Assembly (NCBI GenBank): GCA_904419495.1
Contig: CAJFRV010000014.1
Span: 1 to 54,680 of the forward strand
DNA: 54,680 nt
Origin: an uncultured Clostridia bacterium
Lineage (GTDB): Bacteria; Bacillota; Clostridia; TANB77; CAG-508
Reading direction: 5' to 3'
The position numbers and the translations under genes are program-made. The notes under the pieces are model-generated. The model did no database searches and was not told where the DNA came from. It saw only the letters and a program-made list of their open reading frames with translations. Every line of letters begins with the position of its first letter. Positions within the stretch are counted from its first letter, which is position 1. Of this stretch, positions 1-9,132 are shown piece by piece.

Positions 1-5
1 AACAT
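1..5 (-). CDS. Start codon of a leftward gene leaving the window
   Basis: On the minus strand an AGGAGG ribosome binding site (complement of 14-19) is followed after about nine bases by ATG (complement of 3-5). Only the start codon lies inside the window, so nothing can be said about the product. The promoter in the flanked segment at 165-362 currently points toward this gene. Confidence 0.35.
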
Positions 6-50
6 ATTTTTTTCCTCCTATTCGCTATTATTTTATCATATATATATCAA

Positions 51-91
51 AAAGTCTGTAACACTACTATTTCTTTAATGTTACAGACTTT
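51..91. terminator. 12-bp inverted repeat, possible bidirectional terminator
   Basis: A perfect 12-bp stem (AAAGTCTGTAAC at 51-62 with its complement at 80-91) encloses a 17-base loop and is flanked by T/A runs. It sits between the leftward gene start and the flanked promoter segment, so it could terminate or attenuate leftward transcription. Confidence 0.45.
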
Positions 92-164
92 GTAATTTTC
101 TGTGGATAATCTTCCTTTAATTTTTCTTTATTAATTATTTTTTCTTCTTTAGGGGTTTTTCAGT

Positions 165-362
165 CCTTTAGTTAGACACTCTAAGACTTTTTTTCTTTTC
201 AAATTATATCAATAAATTATTTAGATATCAATAAAAAAGGAAAAAATTCATAAAAAAATTTATAATCTGAAAAAAGAAAAATAAAAAAAGAAAAAACTTA
301 GAAATAAAGAAATATACACATTTAAAAGATACCTATCATTTCTTAGAGTGTCTAACTAAAAG
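165..362. other. Putative invertible promoter segment A
   Basis: A perfect 20-bp inverted repeat (167-186 and 341-360) flanks 154 bp. Each end reads as arm-spacer-arm: the left site is CCTTTAG / TTAGACA / CTCTAAG and the right site is CTTAGAG / TGTCTAA / CTAAAAG. The 7-bp spacers are exact complements. The inner arms match those of segments B, D and E. The segment ends 64 bp before the prepilin-like gene at 426 and contains a leftward promoter. The architecture matches phase-variable promoters; inversion itself is inferred, not seen. A bulged hairpin over the left site followed by T7 could also act as a terminator. Confidence 0.7.
203..231 (-). promoter_or_regulatory. Leftward sigma-A-type promoter inside segment A
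   Basis: On the minus strand TTGATA (226-231) and TATAAT (203-208) are separated by 17 bp. It points away from the prepilin-like gene at 426 and toward the leftward gene at the window edge. After inversion it would lie near position 310 and fire rightward into that prepilin-like gene. Confidence 0.65.
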
Positions 363-425
363 AAAATCCAAAATTTTTTAAATAGCTGAAAAACAAAAGA
401 ATTTAGCAGAAAAGAGGTATCAAAT

Positions 426-2039
426 ATGGAACAAGAGAGAATAAGTAAACAAGAAACGGGAATTACTTTATTAGCATTAGCTATCACCATTATTATACTA
501 CTAATTTTAGCCGGAATTACGATAAATGCTATAACAGGAGATAATGGAATTATAGGAAATGCAGGACAAGCAAAGGAAGAAACAGAAATAGCAAATGAAA
601 AAGAAATTGTAGAAAAAGCAACTGTGCAAGCAATGGGAAATAACAAGTATGGAAATATAGAAGAAGATGAATTACAAGAACAGCTAAATAAAGAAACAGG
701 AGAAGGAAAAACAGATGCAACAGAGATAGGAGAAGAGTTCGAAGTTGTATTTAATGAGTCTAATAGATATTATATAGTAGATAAAGATGGAAATATAGGA
801 GAAGCACAGAAGATTATTAAGGATAAAAATCCGGGTGATATCACGGTAGGAAAAGACGGAGAAACGTTAGATGGGACTAAAGAGAAACCATATGAGATAT
901 GGTGCATTGAAGATTTATGTGCTTTTTCTAAAAGTGTTAATGAAGGGGAGGACTACAATGGAGAGACTATAAAATTGATGACAACATTAAATTTTAATTC
1001 TGATTTATCATATAGTGATATAAATAACAAGTATAAATATGATGAAGTAACAAATGCATATGTGATAGAGGAAACCAGTGAAAAAACATTAAAAGAACTT
1101 ATTACAGATACAAATGGAGTAGGATTTATTCCAATTGGAAAAGGAGGAGATGAAGTAGAATCGAGATTTAGGGGGATTTTTGATGGGAATGAAAATGAAG
1201 TACGAAATATATATGTAAATACCACCAATAAGGCAGGATTGTTTGGAGGGAGTTATCAAGCAACAATAAAAAATTTAGGAATAACTGGAAATATCATTTC
1301 AACTCAAAATTATGCAGGTGGAATAAATGGGAATGGATTTTGGACTAGTTTTTATAATTGTTACAATAAAGCTACAGTAAAAGGAAAATTATATGCTGGA
1401 GGAATAGATGGACATGGGAGTTGGGGAGAAGCAATTTTAGAGAATTGTATAAATGAAGGGGATATATATTCTGAAAGTGGATATGCAGGAGGAATATCAG
1501 GTTCTTATGCAGGAAAAATTAATAATTGTTGCAATTTTGGAAAGATAGAATGTAGTGGATATGCAGGAGGAATATTGGGACAATCAGCCGGAAAAATACA
1601 AATTATCAATAGTTATAATAGTGGAGATATAAAATCAAGAGCTTGGGAAGCGGGAGGAATTTGTGCTAATGAGTATGCACAAGCAATTATAAGCAATTGT
1701 TTCAACACTGGAAAGATAATTCTTGAAATTGGCAGTACAGTATCAAGTGCAAAGGTGAAAGGAATTGGTGGAACACAAATAACGAATTGTTATAATATTG
1801 GAGAATTGGATTCCAAAAAAAGTAGATATGCAATTGGTTCTGTAACAATAACAAATTGCTATTATAATTCTATACTTGTAGGAGAGGTGGAAGATGCAAA
1901 TAATATTGAGGATATAAGTAATTGGGATAAAAAAGAATTTGTAAATCTATTAAATTCATATAAAAACGAAGAAGGACAATATCCAACAGATTGGAAAAAG
2001 TGGAAATTAGGGAAAGATGGATACCCAACATTTGAATAA
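426..2039 (+). CDS. Prepilin-like surface protein with GLUG-type repeats
   Basis: A 537-residue protein. A short charged leader ends in Gly12, then comes the hydrophobic segment ITLLALAITIIILLILAG, as in class III prepilins cleaved by PilD-like peptidase, but Glu5 of the mature protein is replaced by Ala. A charged helix follows (residues 45-75). Residues about 270-500 hold tandem units of the form AGGI..(8-12)..NCYN.G.I, typical of GLUG motifs in bacterial adhesins. The first 130 residues closely resemble those of the gene at 38892. The likely place is the cell surface or a pseudopilus. It lies behind flanked promoter segment A with no other obvious promoter, so expression is probably phase variable. 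The ligand is unknown. Confidence 0.75.
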   Translation: MEQERISKQETGITLLALAITIIILLILAGITINAITGDNGIIGNAGQAKEETEIANEKEIVEKATVQAMGNNKYGNIEEDELQEQLNKETGEGKTDATEIGEEFEVVFNESNRYYIVDKDGNIGEAQKIIKDKNPGDITVGKDGETLDGTKEKPYEIWCIEDLCAFSKSVNEGEDYNGETIKLMTTLNFNSDLSYSDINNKYKYDEVTNAYVIEETSEKTLKELITDTNGVGFIPIGKGGDEVESRFRGIFDGNENEVRNIYVNTTNKAGLFGGSYQATIKNLGITGNIISTQNYAGGINGNGFWTSFYNCYNKATVKGKLYAGGIDGHGSWGEAILENCINEGDIYSESGYAGGISGSYAGKINNCCNFGKIECSGYAGGILGQSAGKIQIINSYNSGDIKSRAWEAGGICANEYAQAIISNCFNTGKIILEIGSTVSSAKVKGIGGTQITNCYNIGELDSKKSRYAIGSVTITNCYYNSILVGEVEDANNIEDISNWDKKEFVNLLNSYKNEEGQYPTDWKKWKLGKDGYPTFE

Positions 2040-2045
2040 ATAAGT

Positions 2046-2090
2046 GGAGAATTTGGACATGTCAAAAAGGAAAAATTTTGCATGTCCATA
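2046..2090 (+). terminator. Hairpin after the GLUG-repeat gene
   Basis: GGACATG and its complement CATGTCC enclose an A/T-rich loop and are followed by an A-run and then T5. This is a plausible but not textbook terminator. Confidence 0.4.
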
Positions 2091-2126
2091 AAAATTTTTA
2101 AAGTTCAAAATTTTTATAAAAAAGGT

Positions 2127-2155
2127 TTGACATTTTTATATATTTAATAGATAAT
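2127..2155 (+). promoter_or_regulatory. Promoter of the alpha-glucan phosphorylase gene
   Basis: TTGACA at 2127-2132 and GATAAT at 2150-2155 are separated by 17 bp, about 65 bp upstream of the start codon; an AGGAGG site precedes ATG 2220. Confidence 0.65.
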
Positions 2156-2219
2156 GTATATGTAAAATAAAATGTAACAGAAAGAAAAAACAATGAGAAT
2201 TACTAAGGAGGAAATATAA

Positions 2220-4790
2220 ATGTATGTATTTAATAGAATAACGGTAAATCCACAATTACCAAAAAGAATAGAAAAATTAGGAAAAATATCAAACAACTTA
2301 TGGTGGGCGTGGAATACGGAATTTTTGAGACTATTTCAAAAAATAGATATGGATTTATGGGAACAATGTGCAAAAAACCCAGTGAAATTTCTTAAACAAG
2401 TATCACAAGAAAGACTTGAAAGGGCATCTAAAGATGTAACCTTTTTAAAGGAATATGATAAAGTATCAGAGAACTTTGAAGATTATATGAATAGTAAAAA
2501 TACATGGTTTGCTAACAAATATCCGGGAAACAAAAAAGATTTAATAGCTTATTTTTCAGCAGAATATGGATTAGATGAAACAATACCAATCTATTCAGGA
2601 GGACTTGGGATTTTATCAGGTGATCACTTGAAATCTGCAAGTGATTTAGGAATTCCACTTGTAGGTGTAGGATTACTATATAAAAATGGATATTTTAATC
2701 AAAAAATTAATGGATATGGGCAACAAGAAACAGAATATAATAATATTGATTTATATGATTTACCAATTAATCCTGTAAAAGATGATAAAGGGGATGATTT
2801 AACAATATATGTTAAATTTCCAAAAAGAAGACTATATTTGAAAGTATGGCAAATTAATGTAGGAAGAGTAAAACTATATTTATTAGATTCTGACATTCCT
2901 AAAAATAATGAAGAAGATAGAGGTGTAACTTTAAAACTATATGGTGGAGACCAAGAGATGAGAATTAGACAAGAGATTGTCTTAGGCATGGCAGGAGTTA
3001 GTCTTCTTACAAAATATTTAGGATTAAAACCAACAGTATACCATATGAATGAAGGACACTCAGCATTTTTGAATTTAGAGATTATTAAAAATATTATAAA
3101 AGAAAAGCAAGTTTCTTTTGAAGTGGCAAAAGATATTGCAAGTTCAAAAACTGTCTTTACTACACACACACCAGTACCTGCAGGAAATGATATATTTCCA
3201 ATTGAATTAGTAGAAAAATATTTTAAAGACTTTTGGCCAAGATTAGGAATTACCAGAGAAGAATTCTTAAAATTAGGAATGAAACCGGGACCAGATTTAG
3301 AAAAAGGATTTAATATGGGAATATTAGCACTAAAAATTGCAGGAAAGAAAAATGGAGTTAGTAAACTTCATGGAGCAGTTTCTAGAGAATTATTTAGTGA
3401 AGTATGGCCTAACATTGCAGCAAATGAATCTCCAATTGGGTATGTAACAAATGGAATTCATACTTGTTCATGGTTAGCACCAAAATTAAAAGAATTATAT
3501 AACAAATATTTAATTCCTTATTGGCAAGATAATATGCATCATGATTATGTATGGGAAAAAATTAAAAATATTCCAGATGATAAATTGTGGAGTGCCCATG
3601 TAGAAAGAAAAAGAAAATTAATCAATCTTGTAAAAGAGAATACAACAGAAAGATTAAGAAGATCTGGATATAGTTATGAAGAGATTAATGAAATTGTATC
3701 AAAATTAAATCCAGATGCTTTAACAATTGGATTTGCTAGAAGATTTGCTACATATAAAAGAGCAACATTAATCTTTAAAGACATTGAAAGAATGACACAG
3801 ATTATGAACAATGCAGGCAAACCAGTACAATTAATTTTTGCGGGAAAAGCACATCCTGCAGATAAAGAGGGACAAGACTTAATTAAATATATTCATGAAG
3901 TATCTATGATGCCACAATTTAAAGGAAAAATCTTCTTACTAGAAAACTATAATATAGCAATGTCAAGATATTTAATAAGTGGCGTAGATGTATGGTTAAA
4001 TAATCCAAGAAGACCTATGGAAGCTTCAGGAACAAGTGGACAAAAAGCATCTGTTAATGGTGTTATTAACTTTAGTGTATTAGATGGATGGTGGGCTGAA
4101 GGATATACACAAACAAATGGATGGACAATTGGAACAAATGCAGAATATGACTCATATGAAGCACAAGATATGGCAGATAGTCAAAGTATGTATCATACAT
4201 TAGAAGAAAAAATTATTCCAACATATTATAATAGAGATAAAAATGGTATATCAAAAAGATGGATGGAAATTATGAAAAATTCAATTATCACAACTGGAGG
4301 AAAATATAGTACAGCAAGAATGTTGGTAGATTATACAAATGAATTATATATACCATTATGTAATTTAACCAAAAAGTATTATGAAAATATAGATAATGTA
4401 GCAGCATATAATGCATGGAAAAAAGATTTGTATGAAAATTGGAAAGATATTAAAATCACACAAGAAAATAAAAACTTTGATAATATCACAATAGATGCAG
4501 GAAATAATATTGAAGTAGGGTGTGAAGTTCAACTTCCAAATATAGATGTAGAAAATGTAACAGTAGAAGCATATTATGGAAAAATATTGGATAATGGTGT
4601 AGTGGAAAATGTAAGTATTATTCCAATGCAATTACAGGAAGCAGATGAAGAAAATAAAAAATATTATTTCACAACAAAAATAGAATTAACAACGGGTGGA
4701 AATTATGGTTATACATTTAGAGTAATGCCAAGACATGAAATGCTATTAGAACCAGCAAATTTAAATTTAGTAAAATGGATAACTAAATAA
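2220..4790 (+). CDS. glgP: Alpha-glucan (glycogen/maltodextrin) phosphorylase
   Basis: An 856-residue GT35-family phosphorylase of the type with an N-terminal DUF3417 region (about 1-115). It releases glucose-1-phosphate from alpha-1,4-glucans using pyridoxal phosphate. Visible signatures are SAEYGLDE and the glycine-rich SGGLGILSGDHLKSASDLG, YHMNEGHSAF, GFARRFATYKRATL, and EASGTSGQKASVNG, whose Lys (about residue 609) should carry the cofactor. A beta-rich C-terminal domain of about 100 residues follows the catalytic part. It is monocistronic with its own promoter and terminator. No glycogen synthase or debranching gene is nearby. Confidence 0.93.
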   Translation: MYVFNRITVNPQLPKRIEKLGKISNNLWWAWNTEFLRLFQKIDMDLWEQCAKNPVKFLKQVSQERLERASKDVTFLKEYDKVSENFEDYMNSKNTWFANKYPGNKKDLIAYFSAEYGLDETIPIYSGGLGILSGDHLKSASDLGIPLVGVGLLYKNGYFNQKINGYGQQETEYNNIDLYDLPINPVKDDKGDDLTIYVKFPKRRLYLKVWQINVGRVKLYLLDSDIPKNNEEDRGVTLKLYGGDQEMRIRQEIVLGMAGVSLLTKYLGLKPTVYHMNEGHSAFLNLEIIKNIIKEKQVSFEVAKDIASSKTVFTTHTPVPAGNDIFPIELVEKYFKDFWPRLGITREEFLKLGMKPGPDLEKGFNMGILALKIAGKKNGVSKLHGAVSRELFSEVWPNIAANESPIGYVTNGIHTCSWLAPKLKELYNKYLIPYWQDNMHHDYVWEKIKNIPDDKLWSAHVERKRKLINLVKENTTERLRRSGYSYEEINEIVSKLNPDALTIGFARRFATYKRATLIFKDIERMTQIMNNAGKPVQLIFAGKAHPADKEGQDLIKYIHEVSMMPQFKGKIFLLENYNIAMSRYLISGVDVWLNNPRRPMEASGTSGQKASVNGVINFSVLDGWWAEGYTQTNGWTIGTNAEYDSYEAQDMADSQSMYHTLEEKIIPTYYNRDKNGISKRWMEIMKNSIITTGGKYSTARMLVDYTNELYIPLCNLTKKYYENIDNVAAYNAWKKDLYENWKDIKITQENKNFDNITIDAGNNIEVGCEVQLPNIDVENVTVEAYYGKILDNGVVENVSIIPMQLQEADEENKKYYFTTKIELTTGGNYGYTFRVMPRHEMLLEPANLNLVKWITK

Positions 4791-4798
4791 GGAAATAA

Positions 4799-4827
4799 AA
4801 AGAGAAGGTGAGAAACCTTCTTTTTGT
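4799..4827 (+). terminator. Terminator of glgP
   Basis: AGAAGGT and ACCTTCT form a 7-bp stem with a 5-base loop, followed by T5. Confidence 0.7.
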
Positions 4828-4836
4828 ATACTATAT

Positions 4837-4864
4837 TAGGAAAGTCATACTGACTTTTCTAATA
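4837..4864. terminator. Palindromic hairpin between convergent glgP and tmcAL
   Basis: A 12-bp stem with one G-T pair (TTAGGAAAGTCA and TGACTTTTCTAA) has a 3-base loop. It lies between two convergent genes and probably ends tmcAL transcription. Confidence 0.45.
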
Positions 4865-4948
4865 TATAAAATCCATTGCACACAAATTTACGGATAGCCA
4901 AAGAGACTATTAAAGTAAGAATAAATTTAGAGGATTTCCAATTTGTTC

Positions 4949-6181
4949 TTATAAAGTTATCAATTTATGTGTATAATCTAGATTGTTCCAAGAATCATAT
5001 TCATAACCAATGGTGTAGACATTGGTAGCCCAGATATCTTTTTCTAGTAAATATTTAGAACTTTTATTGTTACTTGTGTCCATATATTTCTTGACAGAAG
5101 TAATGATTTCTAATTTAGGATTAGCTTTTGCTATTTCTGACATTAGATATTTGCCTTTGGTATTAAATCCTAAAACTCTAATATAAGGAATTGCTTTTTT
5201 AGATAAATCCATATCTTTTTTTGTAATCCCTAATAAGGCATATAATAAAATTCTTTGAAGTCTTGTATTGGCATATCTTTTTGATTTTACAATATTTAAA
5301 AATTCAACAACACTATTGCAAGAATTAGCTGCATTTTTTATGGCATTTTGTAATCCCTCACTAACGTCTGGAAGCTCAGCAATTTCCTGAATAGACATTT
5401 TTCGTAAATTATAAATAATTTGTTTTTCAAAGACAGATAAATCAGGAACAACATGTCCTACTTTTATACTTTCCAAAAGAGTAGAGAATGTATTTTCTGG
5501 GACTACCTTTCTTAAAATATCCCAACCATTATTTTTGACAATATTTCGTATTGCTGTGGCACTTGCAACATTTCCATTATATGTTGTATCATGGTAACCC
5601 GCGTTATATCGCTCTACTGTAATAGGAATAATAGGACTTTTTAACTTTTTTAAAGCTTTTAAATATTCAATTCCTAAAATATTATTAGGAGAAGAAAGTG
5701 TATTTGAAAATCTTCGAATATCATTTAAATACATAAGTACAGCATTTTCTCTTGCTTTAGGAAAAGATAATCCCTTACTAAGTTCGTGAGATAATATATT
5801 TTTATATGCTTTTGGCTCTTTATATAAAGTATCAGCTATTATATTTAATGTAGAGATATCACCTGATTCGGAACCAAAAGAAAGATAATCTATAACTTTT
5901 AAAGAATTTAAAATTTTAATAGCACCTTCTGCAAAATTTTCAGCGCTAGAAATAGAATATAATAAAGGAAGTTCAATGACTAAATCAATACCATTTTTTA
6001 TAGCAATTTCTGTTTTGGTCCATTTATCAATTAAAGAAGTAGAACCTCTTTGTGTAAAGTTACCACTAATAATAGCAACAGAATAAGAAGAACCAGTTTT
6101 TTGCAAAGATTTTTGCAAATGGTATAGATGACCATTGTGAAATGGGTTATATTCAGCTATAATTCCAATAACTTTACTCAT
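4949..6181 (-). CDS. tmcAL: tRNA(Met) cytidine acetate ligase
   Basis: A 410-residue member of the TmcAL/YlbM family, which forms N4-acetylcytidine at the wobble base of elongator tRNA-Met from acetate and ATP. The N-terminus GIIAEYNPFHNGHLYHL carries the HxGH nucleotidyltransferase motif (HNGH), and FGSESGD and ATAIRN further fit the fold. The start is fixed by AGAAAGGAAG seven bases upstream. It is transcribed divergently from rnhA. In Bacilli ylbM neighbours ylbJ; here ylbJ lies about 5 kb away, so the old linkage is loosened. Confidence 0.9.
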   Translation of the reverse strand: MSKVIGIIAEYNPFHNGHLYHLQKSLQKTGSSYSVAIISGNFTQRGSTSLIDKWTKTEIAIKNGIDLVIELPLLYSISSAENFAEGAIKILNSLKVIDYLSFGSESGDISTLNIIADTLYKEPKAYKNILSHELSKGLSFPKARENAVLMYLNDIRRFSNTLSSPNNILGIEYLKALKKLKSPIIPITVERYNAGYHDTTYNGNVASATAIRNIVKNNGWDILRKVVPENTFSTLLESIKVGHVVPDLSVFEKQIIYNLRKMSIQEIAELPDVSEGLQNAIKNAANSCNSVVEFLNIVKSKRYANTRLQRILLYALLGITKKDMDLSKKAIPYIRVLGFNTKGKYLMSEIAKANPKLEIITSVKKYMDTSNNKSSKYLLEKDIWATNVYTIGYEYDSWNNLDYTHKLITL

Positions 6182-6337
6182 TTTTCAACTTCCTTTCTGA
6201 AAATATTGTATAATTTCTAATTTATTGATATAATGTTATCATAAAAATTGATAAAACACAATTCAAAAGGAAACTTTTGTAAGAAAATTGGGAAATAGAA
6301 TTTTTTATAAAGGATAATCTAATATAGGGAGATTTTT

Positions 6338-6775
6338 ATGGATAAAGTTATTATATACACAGATGGTGCATGTTCAGGAAATCCCGGACCCGGCGGGTGG
6401 GGATCTATTTTAATGTATAAAGAAAATACAAAAGAAATATCAGGAGGAGAGAAAAATACTACAAATAATATAATGGAATTAACAGCAGTTATAGAAGGTC
6501 TTAAATTATTGAAGTTTCCTTGTGAAGTAGAAATATATAGCGATAGTGCTTATGTTGTAAACGCATTTAATCAAGGATGGATATACAATTGGATAAAAAA
6601 TAATTGGAAAACATCGGGAAAAGAACCAGTAAAGAATAAAGAAATATGGCAAGAATTATATGCATTAACCCAAATACATAAAGTGAAGTTTATAAAGGTG
6701 AAAGGCCATAGTGATAATGAATTTAATAATAGATGTGATGAAATGGCGAGAAATGCAATTAAGAATTTAGAATAA
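6338..6775 (+). CDS. rnhA: Ribonuclease HI
   Basis: A 145-residue, full-length RNase HI that cuts RNA in RNA-DNA hybrids. The catalytic DEDD set is visible: Asp9 in [16 protein letters not shown], Glu47 in IMELTAV, Asp69 in YSDSAYV and Asp134 in NRCDEMA; His124 in KGHSDNEF is also present. A GGGAG site precedes ATG 6338. It is followed after 23 bp by the TPR gene and is probably co-transcribed with it. Confidence 0.95.
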   Translation: MDKVIIYTDGACSGNPGPGGWGSILMYKENTKEISGGEKNTTNNIMELTAVIEGLKLLKFPCEVEIYSDSAYVVNAFNQGWIYNWIKNNWKTSGKEPVKNKEIWQELYALTQIHKVKFIKVKGHSDNEFNNRCDEMARNAIKNLE

Positions 6776-6798
6776 GAATAGAGAAAAGGAGATACAAA

Positions 6799-8037
6799 AT
6801 GATAATAGAACAGTTTATATTTACAGTAATTTCACTTGCAATTTTTGTATATATGTTCTTTAAAATGATAAAAAACAATGATACAAGTTATATTATCATT
6901 TTAATATTACAAGCAATAGGAATTGCAATAAACTTTTTAGGTTTTGCACTTTTTATAGAATTAAATATGTTTTTAAATTTATTAAAATATGTGCTTTCAA
7001 TTGTCGTACCGGGAATTGTCATTATTCTGGAAAAAAGAGGGATGACTTTAATTGAAATTGTTAATGTAACTAGAGCAAAATTTTACTTATCAATGGGGAA
7101 GGATAAAAAGGCAAAAGATGCTTTAATAAATTTAGTTTCTAAAATACCAGATAGCTATAAAGGACATAAGATGTTGGCGGAATTATACGAAAAAGAAGGA
7201 GGTATGAGAAAAGCCATTGATGAATATGTGCAAGCAATCGACATTAATAAAAAAGATTATGAATCCTATTATAAAGTAGCAGAATTATTGAATAATTTGG
7301 ATAAAAAAGAAGAAGCATCAGAAATGTTATTTAACTTATTAGAAAAAAAACCAGATATGTATAAAGCAACAGAATTGTTAGGAGATATATTAATTTCTAA
7401 AGAAATGTACAAAGAAGCAGTTAATATATATCAAGAAGCTTTAAAATATAATCCTGTAAGTTATGAAATACATTATAATTTGGGAATAGCCTATACGATG
7501 TTAAATGATTTTCAAAACGCAAAAATTTGTTATGAAAAAGCAGCAAACATTAATTCCTTATTATATAATGCAAAATATTCTTTGGCAGAAATAGCTCTAA
7601 TATATAAGGATTTAGAAGAGGCAGAGAAAAGATTCTTACAAGCAATTGAAGAAGAAGAATTATCAGCAGATGGCTATTATGAGTTAGCAAAAATATATTT
7701 AATAAAAGGAGATAAAGAAACAGCAATCAATTATGCTAATACAGCAATTGATATAGATTCTAGAAAAATCGTAGATAAAATAAGAAAAGAACCATTATTT
7801 ATTCCTGTAATTGCCAGAATATCTATTCCATTTAATTTAGATAATCAAGAAGAAAAAGAAAACAAATTAACAGAAAAAGAATTAAAAGCAAAAGGACATT
7901 TAGAGGAAATGGTAGATATCACAAGGCATTTAAGCTACAATGATATTAATTTGCTAAAGAAAAATGTAAAAGATAATCATGTTAAAAATATGAATATAGA
8001 AAATATTAGCAAAGAACAAGATGAAAGACAAAAATAA
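6799..8037 (+). CDS. Membrane-anchored tetratricopeptide repeat protein
   Basis: A 412-residue protein. Two to three hydrophobic segments in the first 80 residues anchor it; the rest (about 95-330) is a run of TPR units with the typical A.LY...G....A...Y..A....P pattern, ending in a charged tail. TPR arrays are protein-binding scaffolds. No enzymatic motif is visible and the partner is unknown. It lies between rnhA and dpaA with short gaps, suggesting one transcript. Confidence 0.75.
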   Translation: MIIEQFIFTVISLAIFVYMFFKMIKNNDTSYIIILILQAIGIAINFLGFALFIELNMFLNLLKYVLSIVVPGIVIILEKRGMTLIEIVNVTRAKFYLSMGKDKKAKDALINLVSKIPDSYKGHKMLAELYEKEGGMRKAIDEYVQAIDINKKDYESYYKVAELLNNLDKKEEASEMLFNLLEKKPDMYKATELLGDILISKEMYKEAVNIYQEALKYNPVSYEIHYNLGIAYTMLNDFQNAKICYEKAANINSLLYNAKYSLAEIALIYKDLEEAEKRFLQAIEEEELSADGYYELAKIYLIKGDKETAINYANTAIDIDSRKIVDKIRKEPLFIPVIARISIPFNLDNQEEKENKLTEKELKAKGHLEEMVDITRHLSYNDINLLKKNVKDNHVKNMNIENISKEQDERQK

Positions 8038-8117
8038 GGAAGACGTGCGTTATGTATATGGAAAAAATACTCATAAAATCTTATAACTACACTATAATGT
8101 ATAAGAAGGAGGAGTTT

Positions 8118-8966
8118 ATGAGTATGAATTTTTGTATAATAGGAGGAGACTTAAGAAATTTTTTCTTAGCAAAAATATTGTCTAAAGAGAAATATGAAGT
8201 AAAACTGTGTGGATTTGATAAATTAAATGCTTTTAAAGAATGCGAAAAATATGATCAAATGATTGCTTCTTCAAATGGTATTATTTTACCAATGCCATTT
8301 TCTAAAGATAATCAGTATTTAAATATGCCATTTTCCAACAAAGATATTACGATAAAAGAAATATTCTATTATTTAGAAAATAAAACTGTATTTGTTGGAA
8401 ATATATGTGAGGAATTAACAACAGAATTACATAGAAAAAATAATCAAGTAATTGATTTTATGAAAAAGGAAGAATTTGCTATCTTAAATGCAATTCCTAC
8501 AGCAGAAGCTACAATAGAAATCATACTAAGAAATACGAAAAAAATAATACAAAATAGCAATTGTTTGATTATGGGATTTGGGAGAATTGGTAAGACTTTA
8601 GCATATAAATTAAAAGGATTATCTGCAAATGTAACTTGTATGATAACAAATGAAGTAGAGAAAGCATGGGCAATGGTATATGGATATGAAAACATAAGCA
8701 TACAAAATATAAAAAATAATTGTACAAAATTTAAACAATATGATATAATCATAAATACAATTCCTAAGGGAATATTTAAAGAAGAAATAAAAGAAATTAG
8801 AAAAGAAACTTTAGTAATAGATTTAGCTTCAAAACCTTATGGAATTGATAGAAAGATGGTAGAAAAAGAAAAATTAAATTTTATAGAAGCTCTAGGATTG
8901 CCCGGTAAATCAGCACCAGTAACATCAGCAAAGTATATGAAAGACATAATAAAACAATATGTATAA
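8118..8966 (+). CDS. dpaA: Dipicolinate synthase subunit A
   Basis: About 282 residues. It opens with a dinucleotide-fold motif (CIIGGDLRNFFLAKIL) and has a second Rossmann motif, IMGFGRIGKTLAYKL, as in DpaA/SpoVFA, which with DpaB makes dipicolinic acid for spore maturation in the mother cell. The C-terminal ALGLPGKSAPVTSAKYM is typical. ATG 8118 is chosen because AAGGAGG lies seven bases upstream; an in-frame upstream start at 8052 lacks a site. No dpaB follows, which is unusual because the two are normally adjacent; some Clostridia use other flavoproteins for this step. Confidence 0.85.
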   Translation: MSMNFCIIGGDLRNFFLAKILSKEKYEVKLCGFDKLNAFKECEKYDQMIASSNGIILPMPFSKDNQYLNMPFSNKDITIKEIFYYLENKTVFVGNICEELTTELHRKNNQVIDFMKKEEFAILNAIPTAEATIEIILRNTKKIIQNSNCLIMGFGRIGKTLAYKLKGLSANVTCMITNEVEKAWAMVYGYENISIQNIKNNCTKFKQYDIIINTIPKGIFKEEIKEIRKETLVIDLASKPYGIDRKMVEKEKLNFIEALGLPGKSAPVTSAKYMKDIIKQYV

Positions 8967-8978
8967 GACCTAACCTTG

Positions 8979-9033
8979 TTGTATACGGAAAAATCTATAG
9001 GGGTAAAATAAAAGCCGATTTTTTCCTATACAA
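8979..9033. repeat. Palindromic repeat element, copy 1
   Basis: A 17-bp arm TTGTATACGGAAAAATC (8979-8995) is repeated in inverted form at 9017-9033 with one bulged base. It is preceded by CTAACCTTG as in the copies at 14.98, 18.44 and 35.03 kb. This looks like a small non-autonomous element or a dispersed hairpin; function unknown. Confidence 0.6.
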
Positions 9034-9132
9034 TAAAAAATTTAAGCAAAGATAAGCAATAAATCACAAGGGAGGACATACCTTAACATAATAGGAAATG
9101 TCCCCTGACATTAGAACAAAGGAGAGAAAAAT

